Translations under genes and position numbers: made by a program
NCBI GenBank assembly: GCA_022578605.1
Contig: MU394106.1
Coordinates: forward strand, 128,310 to 192,309
Reading direction: 5' to 3'
Length of the DNA stretch: 64,000 nt
Source of the DNA: Camillea tinctor
Taxonomy: Eukaryota; Ascomycota; Sordariomycetes; Xylariales; Xylariaceae
Shown: piece by piece, positions 46,301 through 58,520 of the stretch
How positions within the stretch are numbered: the first letter of the stretch is position 1
Layout: every line of letters starts with the position of its first letter
The notes under the pieces: generated by a model
The model's input: only the letters and a program-made list of their open reading frames with translations
The model's database searches: none
Told to the model about the DNA's origin: nothing

Positions 46301-49300
46301 ATATATGTAACAGACCTGGAAGGATTTAGTTAGAGCAATCCTGGATCTGACAGTTGCTTCCCCCTTCGCGAGTCAGGGCAAATTGGCAACCAAAGAACAC
46401 TTACAATTTCTGGATGCAATGACGACTACGACTCCCATAAAGTGACTATGTAACTAGCTATTAGCTACACGCGCACGCAAGATAGACGCGTGCTTATCAC
46501 ATGCAACGAGCCCACTCTCATCCATCCCTCCCGTAACCCACATAAGCGATTAAGGTGGTCCATCGCAATATAACAAATCTTTGTCACATTTTGCTGTAAC
46601 CAGGCGGCTAACGCCACATTAAAACCAAAAAAAAGGGACTACCGCTAGCCGAGGAACCCGAAACCGGATCTACACAGGAGAATAAAAAGATGAACCAATA
46701 CATGATAGGGAAACATGGAGGGAAATGCAGAACGAAAACAGACTTAGACAAGAGCGTTGCTTTCGCCCATCCTCCGCCTCCTCGCTCCTTAGTTTCTTTT
46801 ACTGCCACGTTGTCTGCCCCTAGCTAAAGCACAAGTCTATCCAAAGCGAGAGGATGATCTGTTTTTGTCTTTGCGCTAGACAACATCTCTCTAAAGAGGT
46901 TAAAAAGGTTGCTTGTGTGCTATTGGTTAGAAGAGAAAGAAGAAGAAAAGGAAGAAAAAGGGTCTCAACCTCGGAAGGTCTCGAGACACCGATGCGATCG
47001 GAATCTTACACAGCCGTGATATTTGATAGGGCTCCGTAGGAAGTGTTCTATTATGGACCTTAGATACGTGACTAACCTTCACCCATAACCTGATGCGATG
47101 TAAAAAGTTGCTCGGTGGATTTAGATATGTAATGAGATAGCAAGCGGACTATATAATCACCATGATCGGGACTAAAGTAGTAGAAGGGGGGGTAAGCCCA
47201 TCGTGTACCTGTCAGCTACTTGAAGCTAAACTCTAGCACATAATTGTATGTATCTTATGGTGTCTTATACACGTGCTAAGTTGCCTAGCGAACAGGCGTT
47301 TCTCTACACTACCTACTTAGGGTGGGGGGTTGGGTTTGGGGGGAACGGAGATGAAAAAGGAGAGGGAGTTGCAGTAGTAAGTACATTAGTTAGAGGGCAC
47401 TATTAAAACTCTTTTCACTCTGCCTAATAAGGGATGACAAGGCGGGGGGAGGTACGGGATTCTTTTTTTTTTTTTTTTAGAGGAAGATCGATCGATCGAT
47501 CTTCTGAAACACTCATTCCTGTCTCTCCCGCCGTGTATAGTATGTAGATATCTAGCCTACATGTGACCTCCTTACTACTATCACCTATTCACTGTCGACT
47601 TCAATGCTTAAGCACCTACCTTGTTGACATAATTATTCGGGAAAGACCTTTTCCGCTGCTCTGATGCCCCTTATTCATTTAGAATATCAGTGTAGACAAT
47701 ATCCGAAGCTCTACATTTACACATATACACACACATATATATTGATGTGGGGACTAGGGGAACTAGGGACCACAATTGTGTATATAGTTCGCGATGCATT
47801 ACAAGTTTGTGATAGTTTCTTTCTTTTACATCATGGCATGTCGGCGTTACTATACAGCTTAGATCAATACATTCCTTTGCTTTCGAAACTCTTTCTATTT
47901 CAAAATAAACAGTATGATGGTTGGGTGTCGTAGACTAGGGACCTCAGTCCCTAGTCCCTCACAGCCTCATACAACTGTTGGTAGGGGGTCTCCTCTATCT
48001 CCAGTTCAATATATATCATGTAGGTTGTATACTTAACTTATCTGCCTCCTCAGGGTAGTAACTAGTGCGTACCTAGGAAATAGCCAATAAAGCTTCCAGC
48101 ATAAAAAGCCACTATCACTTTCAGGAGTCTAAATAATGAGCAAGGGAGGGCGGAAATGTTGAATTGCTTATTTCGCATGTGTTATCCTGAGGCTTGTCAC
48201 GATGTCGTGCTACCGTACAATTGTAGACGACAAACAGTTGAACTTACAATCCTCAAGCTCGGTAGCATTGTAGGACAGCATACCGTAACATCCTTGCTCC
48301 CAACTACAACTCTCCCTTAGCAGGAACGAAAAATGGGTAATACTTATATATATATATAACATGTCCCCTTCTTCTCCGTCCCGCTATCCATGTGCTCTCC
48401 GCATTCCCATCACCATCACCTCGCTCAAGCCCTGGTATAAAGTTTAAACACGAAGCAAAATCGTTAGTTAGACTACGGATCGCATCTGGGATAGCAGATA
48501 TGGGAGAGGGAAGGGGTGGTATATGGAATGAGAAATTCAATAATAATTAACTAGGTATCTATCCCCCTTCACCTATTTTCCTTTTTGCGGTTTCCTTATG
48601 CGAAGTAACATAGAGGTGGGTATACAATCTACCTTAGTCAAGGCAGAACGATATCTTATAGTGTCCATGCAGCCATGTAAGCCTCAACCTGTTACAAGTG
48701 TAATTGTGTTATGCATGTGACTCGTGCAGAAAGAAAATAGGGAACATAAATTATATACTTAAGTCAATTTAGTATATACCAATAGAAAACAATACCTAAT
48801 ACCCTCCCAAAGAATTATAATTCGTGCTTAGGCAGGTACACATAGGTAGGTGAAATAAGCCACTGCACAATTACGCATGTGGCTTGAAAATCCTCATTTA
48901 GGAACTTTCCGCATCCGTGAGAGGTGTGTGTATGTGTGTATACAATGTATAGTGTATATGTGGGTGTAAGTACATGAGATTGAGAAGTGTTGTCGTGTCG
49001 CGTTGCGCGTCTCTTAACATCTTCTGACCATGAACTGAAGATTTTTAAATCCGATGCCCCTTTTTTGTGGCTTGTTTTCTCTTTTCTTTTCTTTTCTTTG
49101 CTTTTCTTCGTCCTGATTTTGATTCGGATCGGGCTCGGTTGTCGAACGCCTCTCCGAAATCCGTACTCCAATCTAGTCTCTCCATGTATCCCTATCCCGT
49201 CATCTTGCTTGTGACCTGTGTTGCTGTGGCTTGAAGACAGCGGTTGGAACTGATTGCTTTTTCTTCATCTTCATGTAGATGTGCATTTGTTGCTTTTGCT

Positions 49301-50523
49301 TTTGATTCTTCTCGTCCTGTGGCTTCACATAAGTCGAATAATTTAAGCATCCGAAAGCTTCTTAGTGTAGATAGGACTTAATCTTTGCCGACCTGCATGC
49401 ATACTGCCTAAGTGCCTACCTTGTATAAAACTAGAAGCATGACTGGTGATTCTGGTCTGTGTGTGTGTATATATATACGGATAAGCCTCTCTTCTGGCGG
49501 TATGGATCGGGTTCTGGAAAGCTATTTACACTATACGGGGAGGGAGGATTGAATAGGATATCTTCGATATTAATTAATAGCCGCACCTACAGGGAAAAGA
49601 AGGGGGAAGGGGGGTCAACCAGCAGAGAGGTCTGAGCAAATAATCCAGACCTCCCACACTCCCGTGTGCATTCTCTCGTCAGCGCCACTGGAATTTACCG
49701 TGGCCACCAATCAGCCAGGACCTCTAAGTTACCTGTTCGGTAATCGTGCCTGACGATTGCTATCGATGGTACGGCATGAGGCGGGATCGTCAGAACAACG
49801 CATCAACGCCCGAACCAGACCGCGCTACCATTTGAAGCAACAGGTGAGGCTTGCTTTATTTTCATTCAACGTGCACGTATGCGACCATCACATATCACCA
49901 ATCAGTTCGGAAGTCGATCGTAGTAGATTGGGACATCTTGATCATTATTTTCTGATCGCATTGCTAACGTAGTTACCATCGATCCATGTGCTTGTCCTTT
50001 GTATGTACGTGCGCCGTTCTATTCGCGTGTGCCCTTTGTTCTGTCGTGAATCCGAATACCTCCCTTCCTATTATCTACCGCCATTGGGAACCAAATGCCT
50101 GCTGACGACCCAAATCCTAAAATAAAATAAACACAAAATCCAAAGGGACGCGCCCGCTTTTTGATACATGCAGATCTAATAATCGCCTCTGTCGTGGTAC
50201 AAGCCCCTTTCGCAGCGAGTTTTAAAATGTTGGATCTCGGAGAAAATCAAGATGTCTGACGAAGTGAATACGACAGGGGGCAGAAATGGCTGTATTAATA
50301 GTGCCAAGACCGCCCGCCGTGACCATTGTGTGCGTGAAAATACGTTTAAACGTTTTTGTCCCCGAATCTCAATCTCCTGAAAACGCCGTCCTTGGTATCT
50401 CGGAAATGCAATGCAATGACCCAAAGTGGAATGAAGCCTGGCCGAGATCGTGCCCATCATCAAATACTATTTCCAACATGATCCTCACCCCCCCTACTCG
50501 AGATATTACTTCCAGCCTCAGCA
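43365..50523. other. Long gene-poor region (about 7.2 kb)
   Basis: Upstream of the TMEM184 gene and downstream of the WSC gene. It contains a CT repeat (about 43434-43450), a T-rich stretch at 43850-43880, AT microsatellites (48340-48358, 49465-49480), a TTTTC repeat (about 49080-49100), a 16-T run (47463-47478) and the 22-bp palindrome at 47483-47504. No ORF has recognisable protein content, and I found no tRNA, 5S or snRNA signature. It may hold non-coding transcripts or long-range regulatory DNA, or be degraded transposon DNA too old to read. Confidence 0.5.
47483..47504. repeat. 22-bp perfect palindrome of ATCG units after a T-run
   Basis: The sequence GAAG(ATCG)nATCTTC reads the same on both strands, and 16 T residues precede it by a few bases. 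On the minus strand this is a hairpin followed by A residues; on the plus strand a hairpin preceded by T residues. It has no assigned role. Confidence 0.6.
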
Positions 50524-51892
50524 TCATTCGTGGTCCACCGGGTCTGGGTTCGTAGTCCGTAGAACTTTTCTTGAGTAATCGTGGTTGTCCTGGAGGGTGT
50601 TAATGCTCTCGTGGCTCTTGTTGTCGAAGCGAGTATAGATATTCGCCGAGTAAGGGTCCATCCGTGGGTCATGAGGCATGAGTCGACTGCTCCTTCTTCC
50701 AGTCGACATATTTTCACCATCCCAAACAGACGCCATTGCCGTTGTTGGCGTGCCCATCATGCCAGCCGAGCTACCGCGGTGGCTACCGTGACTTTCTACT
50801 AGCTCATGCTCCCGCTGTTGTCTGCGACGCCGCAGCCAAAAGAAAACGCCGATAGCTCCTAGAATAACCACGGCTGCTAATACACCGACGGCAGTGCCAA
50901 CAGCTGCACCTGTGCTGAGCCCATGCTGACTAGACGTGACCCCGGCAGAACTAGAGTCGGGACCAGAACCTGCATCAGAGGTGGAGGTAGGCTGCACAGT
51001 TACCGTCTGAAGGCTAATAGTGCCACCCGCAGTTACTGTCGCGATCGAAACGGTTGGGGTCGCGAGATCGGTCGACGTGCCGCTTGACTTCTGTCGCCAG
51101 ATATTAGTACTACTCTTCAGAATCATGATATTGACGTCAAATAAAATTAGGGTTAGTAAGGCATACAAATGTCGTCGACGAATCAGTGGTTGGGTTAGAT
51201 GTTGGGTTAGAGGTTGGGTCAGATGTAGATGTTGGGGTCACAGTGACCGTGGCTTGTACGGTCGTAGTAGCAGGATCCTGACGCCAGGCACTGTTAAATG
51301 AAACATCCACTAAATATGATGGCAGAAGTTCCAAGGTTGGCGCACGCAGAAAAGCAAAACCCAGACGACATGATTCGAAGAGGCACCGCTAGCAAAGGGG
51401 GTAGAAAAAGCAGAAAACACAGAACACTTACTTGTGTTGATGTTGCGGTCGAGGTGCTACCACCAGATGTACCAGAGGGTTCAACGGTTAGCGACATATA
51501 TCCCCATAGCCCATCTCCTCCACATCTATCGCTAGGATAACCAGGGCACGATGTGTCGCAATCACCAACATCTACCTGTGTTGACTCGGAAGGCTCGTAA
51601 TTACTGCACCAACAATCTTGATCCTGTACAATAGCGAATGCATAGTCATCGACGCAGAAGTCATGGCACAATCCGTCGGATTGATATATACTGGAGTCTG
51701 TTCAAGAAGGTTAATACCAAAAGCAACAACAGAGCGGTCCGCGGACGAGGCATCAAGGCACTCACTGCCAGATCCCGAGCCGGTATTAATACTGGCGCAG
51801 TATGTGATGGGAACGGATGTAGCAGCCTGAGCCAGGCTAGCGAACAGAACCGCACCGGCCCCTATGGGGACAAGTTGGGTGTTGAAGAACAT
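50524..51892 (-). CDS. WSC-domain cell-wall stress sensor-type membrane protein
   Basis: A single-pass surface protein resembling yeast Wsc sensors, which report wall stress to the Rho1/Pkc1 integrity pathway. Four exons: 51892-51766, 51697-51432, 51277-51167 and 51090-50524 (356 aa); introns are 68, 154 and 76 bp. Signal peptide: MFFNTQLVPIGAGAVLFASL, cleavage near residue 23. The WSC domain (~30-115) has the expected eight cysteines, including YC, GLCHDFC, QDCWC, GDCDTSC and RC. A Ser/Thr/Pro-rich stalk (~116-228) with TSNPTSNP repeats follows, then a membrane segment at about 229-254 (GAAVGTAVGVLAAVVILGAI) and RRRR stop-transfer. The cytosolic tail is ~100 residues. The cysteine order is restored only by the first splice (GTGAGT...AACAG). 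In the second intron, the CAG acceptor at 51278-51280 is required; an earlier AACAG leads to a stop. Confidence 0.92.
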
Positions 51893-52851
51893 GGTGTGCA
51901 GAATAGTATCGAGATAACGAGAGGATCTAAGAGGAAAGTTAACTTGGAGGCTCTTTCATACGCCAACCAAAACAAGATATTCGTGTAGTCTGCTCTGCCG
52001 TGGCATCGAATGAGTTTGTGGGGACTCCAGATGACCAAGAAGAGCTTGATGGATAAGCAGAATAACAAGAGGGAAACAAGGGAAACGAATGGGAAAAACA
52101 AAACAAAAAAATAGATGGATAGACCTACTATCTACTCCAACTGCCTGCTGGTCAAACAGCCAAACAACCCAGGCAATTAGTGCAATAATGTCACAGACAA
52201 GCCAAGATGATGTTACTGAGTAATGGCCATGACCATGACCAGTGAACTATGACCAAAACCAAGTTTGTTGCCAGGTGACAAGTGAATGAACCGGCGTAGA
52301 CGTAGATGTGCACACAAAGGAGAATACAATATAGTTAGCAAAACTGGATATTTACAGATTGCTGCTTATACTGTTATTCGACCGAGTGTGGGAAAATGCA
52401 ATGCCTCTGGGGGGGAATAAAAAAGGCAAAGGCAAAGGCAAAGACAAATGGTCGGCCACGACGCGAGTGCAGTCGAAGTTTCTCTCAAAAGAGAGATACA
52501 GAGGCTGGTAGGGAAAAGGAAAAAAAGAGAGGGAACGAGACAGGCTGGTTGATCCTTAATGGTTGGGCGAGGGCGGGTAGAGTAAGAAATGGTTGGATAG
52601 GACAAGGTCTGGGACTAGCGTAGGCGCATGTAGCCTTTGTACCAGATGTACCAGATGTAGCGTATCGGCCGGGAACACTGGAAGTGCGTGCGTGTGGTAG
52701 GCAGTGGCAGTGGTGCAGTAGTGCAGTAGTTGCAGTGGTGCAGCGGTTGTGGTTCACTGCAGGGCAAAAGTAAAGAACCCGCAGACTTTTTGCCAAGTCC
52801 GCTTAGTGATGGGGTGTGGATTCAAAAAGGCTTTGCCTTGCCTTGGGGGGA

Positions 52852-52868
52852 GGGGGGGGGGGGGGGGG
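52852..52868. repeat. Poly-G tract
   Basis: Seventeen consecutive G residues, preceded by six G and an A. It lies about 1 kb upstream of the WSC gene. Length is unreliable in sequence data of this kind. Confidence 0.9.
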
Positions 52869-53932
52869 TCCCGGGTACGAGGTCTCTAGTCTGGTAAAAG
52901 GTTGGGTTGATTTTTAAAAAAAAAAATTAGAGACAGGGTAAAATTGAGGGAGAAAGGAGATCAAAAAAAAAAAAAAGAATGGATAAGTATTTCAGATAAG
53001 GTCCAGTTTCAATTCAATTACACCTCATCGATGTAATTTGACTATAATAATGAAAATAATTTCTTGGGTGGGTTATAGTGTAGTAGCGAGAGACAAGTCT
53101 GGTAAGTGAGGGTGAAAACGGACTTATACCGTTGATAGAGAGAAACGAGTGAAGAAGTCCTTTTTTCAGTTTTAGGTAACGAGGACTTGTATCTCTCTAC
53201 CTTAAGTATATAAGAAGCAAAGCTAATGAAAAAGAGAATAAGAAGCTATCAAGGGAGAGAATTGAAAGAGAAAAAGGCTAAAAGAAGGAGGAGAGGAAGA
53301 GGTAGGACGAAAAAAAAGTTATCGAGTTTGGAATGAACAAAGACCGAAGAAACCAAAAGACTCCAAAAAACTTGATAACAAGAAGAATGACGAAAAACGA
53401 TCATGAACAGAGCTTTTAGGCCGCCGGACTAAGATAGATTAGCAGGTAAATCTAAGGTAGATAGTTTTAGTTCAAGAGAGCTGAGGAGCCCATGACGCAG
53501 ATCAACTAATCCTTTTAAGGTACTAACTATAAAAAAGTCTTAGAGCAACTACCTAGCCAAAAGCAATGTCGTTGCCGTTACATGTAAGAGGGGCAAAAGT
53601 AAAATAAACCCAATTCAACCAAAGGTTACAGGGCTGGGCAAGTACATATATACCCAATCCATATCCATTGTAAAATAACCTTTCTATGCCTCCTTAGCCG
53701 TACCTACATTTTGATTATGTAGATCTGGTGCAGGTAGGTACGGAGTCCGGAATACATAGCTAAACAAAATAAAATAAAATATCCAATGTGCCTAACCTAA
53801 CATATAAACCACGCAAACTAAGGTAGCGACCATTTTAATCAGGGGAGACGTCCAACCCAATAAACCAATTAACAAATCGCGTGGCGAGCTTCGAAGCGTT
53901 CTACACTGGATCGGCACTTTTAGTAGGTTTCG

Positions 53933-54169
53933 TCAGAAGCTGGGTCGTTGGTATAGTTGACAGTCCCCAGTTAAGGCCCCGCCGTGGTACGGCCGAGAAA
54001 TCAGAATGTCGTCACCAGCTACGTGTAAGTAGCCTCTGATGTTTCCTGGGACAGCACCCTGGACCAGGGGGGCCTGACTAATGTACGAAGAACTAATCAA
54101 TACTAACCAAACAATTTTACCTTCGGCATGGATAATGCTGTTATGTACGCCAGCTAAAGTAGGTAGTAC
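53933..54169 (-). other. Coding-like open frame without ATG (78 codons), possible terminal exon
   Basis: Reading the minus strand, a frame stays open from 54169 to a TGA at 53933-53935. It contains protein-like stretches such as GVHNSIIHAEGKIVWLVLIS, SQAPLVQGAVPGNIRGYLHV and AGDDILISRPYHGGALTGDC. Codon choice favours C/G endings (GGC TAC, GGT GAC GAC, CGG CCG TAC CAC GGC GGG). There is no ATG in frame. A CTACTTTAG acceptor-like site ends at 54155, and others (GATTAG, ACATTAG) occur inside. No matching upstream exon was found with confidence. It could be the last exon of a gene on this strand, a gene remnant, or chance. Family not recognised. Confidence 0.3.
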
Positions 54170-54733
54170 TTAGGTACTATAGATACTATGCCTACGGTTA
54201 GGTAAACGGAACGCATACAGAGAGCGAGAAAAATAGAAGAGAATAAAAGCGAATTATACATAATCAGAGGTGACCTAGGTATTGCTATGTAAGACATTCA
54301 TTACTGTTAACTATATCCATTAACATTGATTAATGGAAAGTGACAGGTAGTGGATGGATATTCTCCTCTCATACAATTCAAACTACCTACACATAGATAA
54401 CCTAGATATATATAACCTTTACCATCCCATCCATGTGTTACAGCTTGGACGTATAAACTTTACCTCGTCTCGGCCTTTCTTTTTCCTTTCTCCTTCTTCC
54501 TCTTCCTTTCCTTTTTTGTTATACCGGAATCTTCGAACCAATCGAAATTCATCTTAACTGAGTTTCACGTCATGTGCAGTAGCGATCCATACAGCCGGAA
54601 ACTTGCTAGCAAACTGTGACGAGGATGTCCATGCTATATTTATCTTTAAGCCGATGCACGCCTACCTAACAACGACAATAGAATGCTTCTTGCGAGATAT
54701 TACTTATAAACCGAGAATAATCGCGGTAGTAGT

Positions 54734-55060
54734 TTACATGTACCAGGTGAAAACAGAAAACAGAAAAAAGAAAAAAGAAAACCGTCTGTCCTGGCTACCA
54801 ATCTCGGTAAGTTGGGCTACCACAAGCAGCACAACGCAAGACACAAACGACACAGCGATGCCCATCTCATGAGCGGACGACTCAGATTTACCGAGCCACC
54901 TTGCCCAAGTCGTCTCCACACTTCCGGACAAGCCAGCCTCGTACTGCCCATCAGAGCTTGGATGTGATTGCTCAATTGCTCGTATCACCCCACGGGCCTC
55001 GCGTCCCTCTAAGTCAGCAATACGGATGTGTGTGGCGGCAAAGAGCAAAGACCGTAGCAT
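54734..55060 (-). CDS. Candidate 108-residue ORF with one hydrophobic segment, unrecognised
   Basis: An ATG at 55060 (MLRSLLFAATHIRIADLEGR) opens 108 codons. The middle has gene-like codon use (GAGGGACGCGAGGCC and following) and reads as a soluble segment. Then comes a likely membrane stretch, MGIAVSFVSCVVLLVVAQLT. The end is Phe-rich, coded by an oligo-T-like patch, and looks non-coding. A stop lies directly upstream in frame, so the start is fixed unless there is splicing. The patch 54840-55090 is clearly more GC-rich than its surroundings. No family recognised; it may be a small gene or a conserved regulatory patch. Confidence 0.25.
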   Translation of the reverse strand: MLRSLLFAATHIRIADLEGREARGVIRAIEQSHPSSDGQYEAGLSGSVETTWARWLGKSESSAHEMGIAVSFVSCVVLLVVAQLTEIGSQDRRFSFFFFLFSVFTWYM

Positions 55061-58000
55061 GGTCTACGGCATTGGCGACGGTGTGAGTTGCTTCAAGCTC
55101 AACCAAGATACATGCGCCGAAGCGTTATCCAATCCAATCAGCCAGAATGGTGAGCTAGGTATTGCCGATTAGCCAGATAAACACACGAGCGTCATATATC
55201 GCCTTCAGATTTCAACAACAATAACCAATACTGCCAATACTAACTACTGCTACAACAACAACAACTACGACGACAACAGGATTATGCATATTATACAGTA
55301 TAGACTTGGTTTATATCGTCAAGGGCATGAGCTTTTTTATTTTTATTTTCCCTTTTTTAAAAAGGTCATTCACCGACAAATCGGCGCCTCCCAAGCCTTT
55401 CCCAAAAACGAAGTAACAAGAGTCGATCTCGAACTGTTTTTGCCTACTTGGTCGAGTGGCATCGCACTGCAGTGCGATACCATGCCAGTCACCATGAATA
55501 AAGCCGATAGACCTTGAGATGCAACTTACTCCGCGCACTTTGACCAACACGAGATGCCTAGATCGTACACTACACCATACCAAACCACACCCAAGCCTCT
55601 TCGACAACCTTGAACTTTTTTATAACATATCTAAGTCAAGGTTTGTGTGTATGTGTGTGTATGTGTGTATGAGTGTAAAACATGAACGATACACACCTCT
55701 GCACACTTTATCTAAGTACATAATCTTGGAGGGAGCATGGCCGTATTCTCATCAATGCACTGGCAAGTAATCAAGAGTAAGGATCGATTGTCTTGTCTGG
55801 CATCTAACTAATCCCGCCGAAACGACATTCCTCTTCTGGAATATCTATCTATCTACGGAATATATGTACCTTCATGACCCAAGGGTTTCTTCCGAGAGCA
55901 AACATACATGTCCATCCATAGGCCTTGATTTTTGCGCCAAGAGATACCCGAATCCGTCATGTCTCTTTTGGCGGCATGAGAAGGACCGTTGCAGGTCAGC
56001 AGGTGTCAATATGAGACTTGTTATCACATCTTGTTAACCAGGATGTATCAATCTCCCGGTAACACCCTAGTTAGCTTCGATTCCCCAGCTTTACACAACC
56101 CCCCTTTCTCCCTTGCTCTATAAACAGCTTGATATAGATGATGTTATACCTCCCGTACGCCATCCACTAGTAATAGATACTAGTCCTACATTACATTTTG
56201 CTTCATCAAACCGAAATTTCGCTGATGACAAGTTTGCTATATCATCTCGACCGAGTTGGGCCTTGTTATTATTCATTATATAGTCCGGGTGACTTATGCA
56301 GCATAACAACCTATTCATCACGGACTTGGAAGTTAACTACAGTATGTTGTCTCAACTCCACATGCTGCTGCAGGTTGGCAACCCGACCTCCCATATATTC
56401 ACTAGCGTTAAGGTAAAGTATATATAAAATGTATGCCTTTTCAAGTTTTTTTTCTTTCCTTTCCTATTCCTTTAACCTAGCATATGCAATTTTTGCTTGC
56501 ACAACCCCGCCAGTTAGTATAAAACTATTACCGGTGCGGGGGAGTCTATTGACTACTATCCGCATTCAGACTAACATTCAGTTGAATCAGTTCGGTACAT
56601 CGCCATGAACCTCGCGGCACTATTCACAGATGGCCTGTGTATCTACCTAGCTTGCTATATGACTTTCCTTGTATTATCTTGAGGTTAATTGAGTGTAGTG
56701 TTTATGTGATATATACCTATACCCATTGATAAACCACGTGGTTGGTATTTCGACGCTTTGATACTGTTGTCTTCGTTATTGTTATGGTTATTGCGGATCT
56801 TTATATCAGTGCCATCAGTTATCAAAGCATAGCACTGCAAGCCTTTTCACTTAATCTTTAAGGAGAAAAGGAAAAGTAACAGGAGAAGAGAAAAGGCTAG
56901 GAGAAAATAAAACGTCTAGCCTAGGTATGTAAGCCAGACACTTAAGCGAAAGATGTGTAGGTTATCGATATAGGAGGCCGCAAGGCTTCGCAACAGAGCC
57001 ATGTGATAAAAACTAATCACGTTACATTCGTCTTTCCATTTTTATATGTTATGCTGCGCTTCTAAAGATCGTGGCACCATTCAAGCCCGAAAACTGGCCA
57101 ATATATTTACGTCACCAACCACCTTTTTGGCTCGCGATCGTTTCGGCGATTCCATTAAGTAGGGTCTTTGGGTTTTTTTTTGGGAGGGGAGGGTCCAGCT
57201 GGGAGGGCAAGCAGGCGAGGGCGCCATGTACACACAATACATATACATACACACTACTACATACATGTGGGATAGTTTAGTAGTGTATAAAGCAGAACAA
57301 ATGAGATATGGAAAAAAAGCAACGACTCGTCGGTTCAACATATGCACCTAGATACCTCAAGCAACTCACGGACCAGCCAGCACAGTGGTTCCCGCAGTCC
57401 CGCGCCTCCCGCCCGCGTGCCCGCGTTTACGTACAGCGAGCACGAACCTAAGTGTGGCCATTCCCTTCATCTTGTTGTTTAGTCCATTTAGTCTGTTTAC
57501 TACACTATAAAGGGCAGGTCGTGTACATAGTATAGAGCAATGTGCAGACACCATCGTGACTATAAATGATGCTATCGTCAGGCCACCCCAGACACATATC
57601 TACTCGCCACATAAGAGAGAGGAACCCCGTTCCTATCCCCCCTCCGAGCGTCTTTCACCCTACCTACCTCTCATACATAGTAAATGTATGAACGAGTTAG
57701 GCATGTGTACGCAGAACCGACAGCGGGGGTTTATCAAACGTACATACCAAAATGTAGTGTAGTAGGTAATACAAACATATATACATACATGTAATCTATA
57801 CTTATATATATGTACTACCCAGGTTGAGAGAAACAACGGCAACCAATGCCAAATCAAAACGACAATGCATCAATCACTCATCACTCACTCGAATTACCGT
57901 GTGATAGGGAACTCACAATCAAGAGGGAGACCCCCCCTTTTTTCTCCCCTTTCCTCCGCCTCTGCGTTTCGCTTCACTTTCTTTCCGTTTCTCTCTTTTC

Positions 58001-58486
58001 TCTCGTTCTAGACTACCTAACTGATTAGCCCCCACCCTCATCTGTATGTAGTACATACAGTATATACACCACATGCGCATACAGATAGGTATCTACACTA
58101 TCTATCTACGCATGAAGGCACATGGACCAATACATTTGGCATGGTCCCTTGCCTTTCCGGAAACTTTCTTCCTATCCGCCTGAGATTGAGACAGTCCGTG
58201 CTCACGCATGCGGTTATGGGCTAGGTTAGGTAGGTTGTTAAGAGGCTCTCCCCCTCCCCCCTCTCCCACCCCCCTCATATCTCTCTACCTTTCCCGCGTC
58301 CCTTTGTCAGCTCGTCTCTCTCACCGGGTGGTTGGGGGTGTGGGACGTCTGGGAAGGAGGGCAGGAATTAGGTACACTATTACAAGTAGGGTTCGGCCCA
58401 CGTTTTGGTTAGTGCGCGTAGGTGTTCCTTCGAGATGAGGATCGTCTACGCCCTACAAAGGTTTTTTTCTTTCTTTTCCTCTCCCA

Positions 58487-58487
58487 C

Positions 58488-58518
<31 letters not shown>

Positions 58519-58520
58519 AC
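58487..58520. repeat. Compound microsatellite C18(AC)8
   Basis: Eighteen C residues followed by about eight AC/CA units, preceded by a C/T-rich tract and followed by a second C-run at about 58556-58565. Likely length-variable. Confidence 0.9.
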
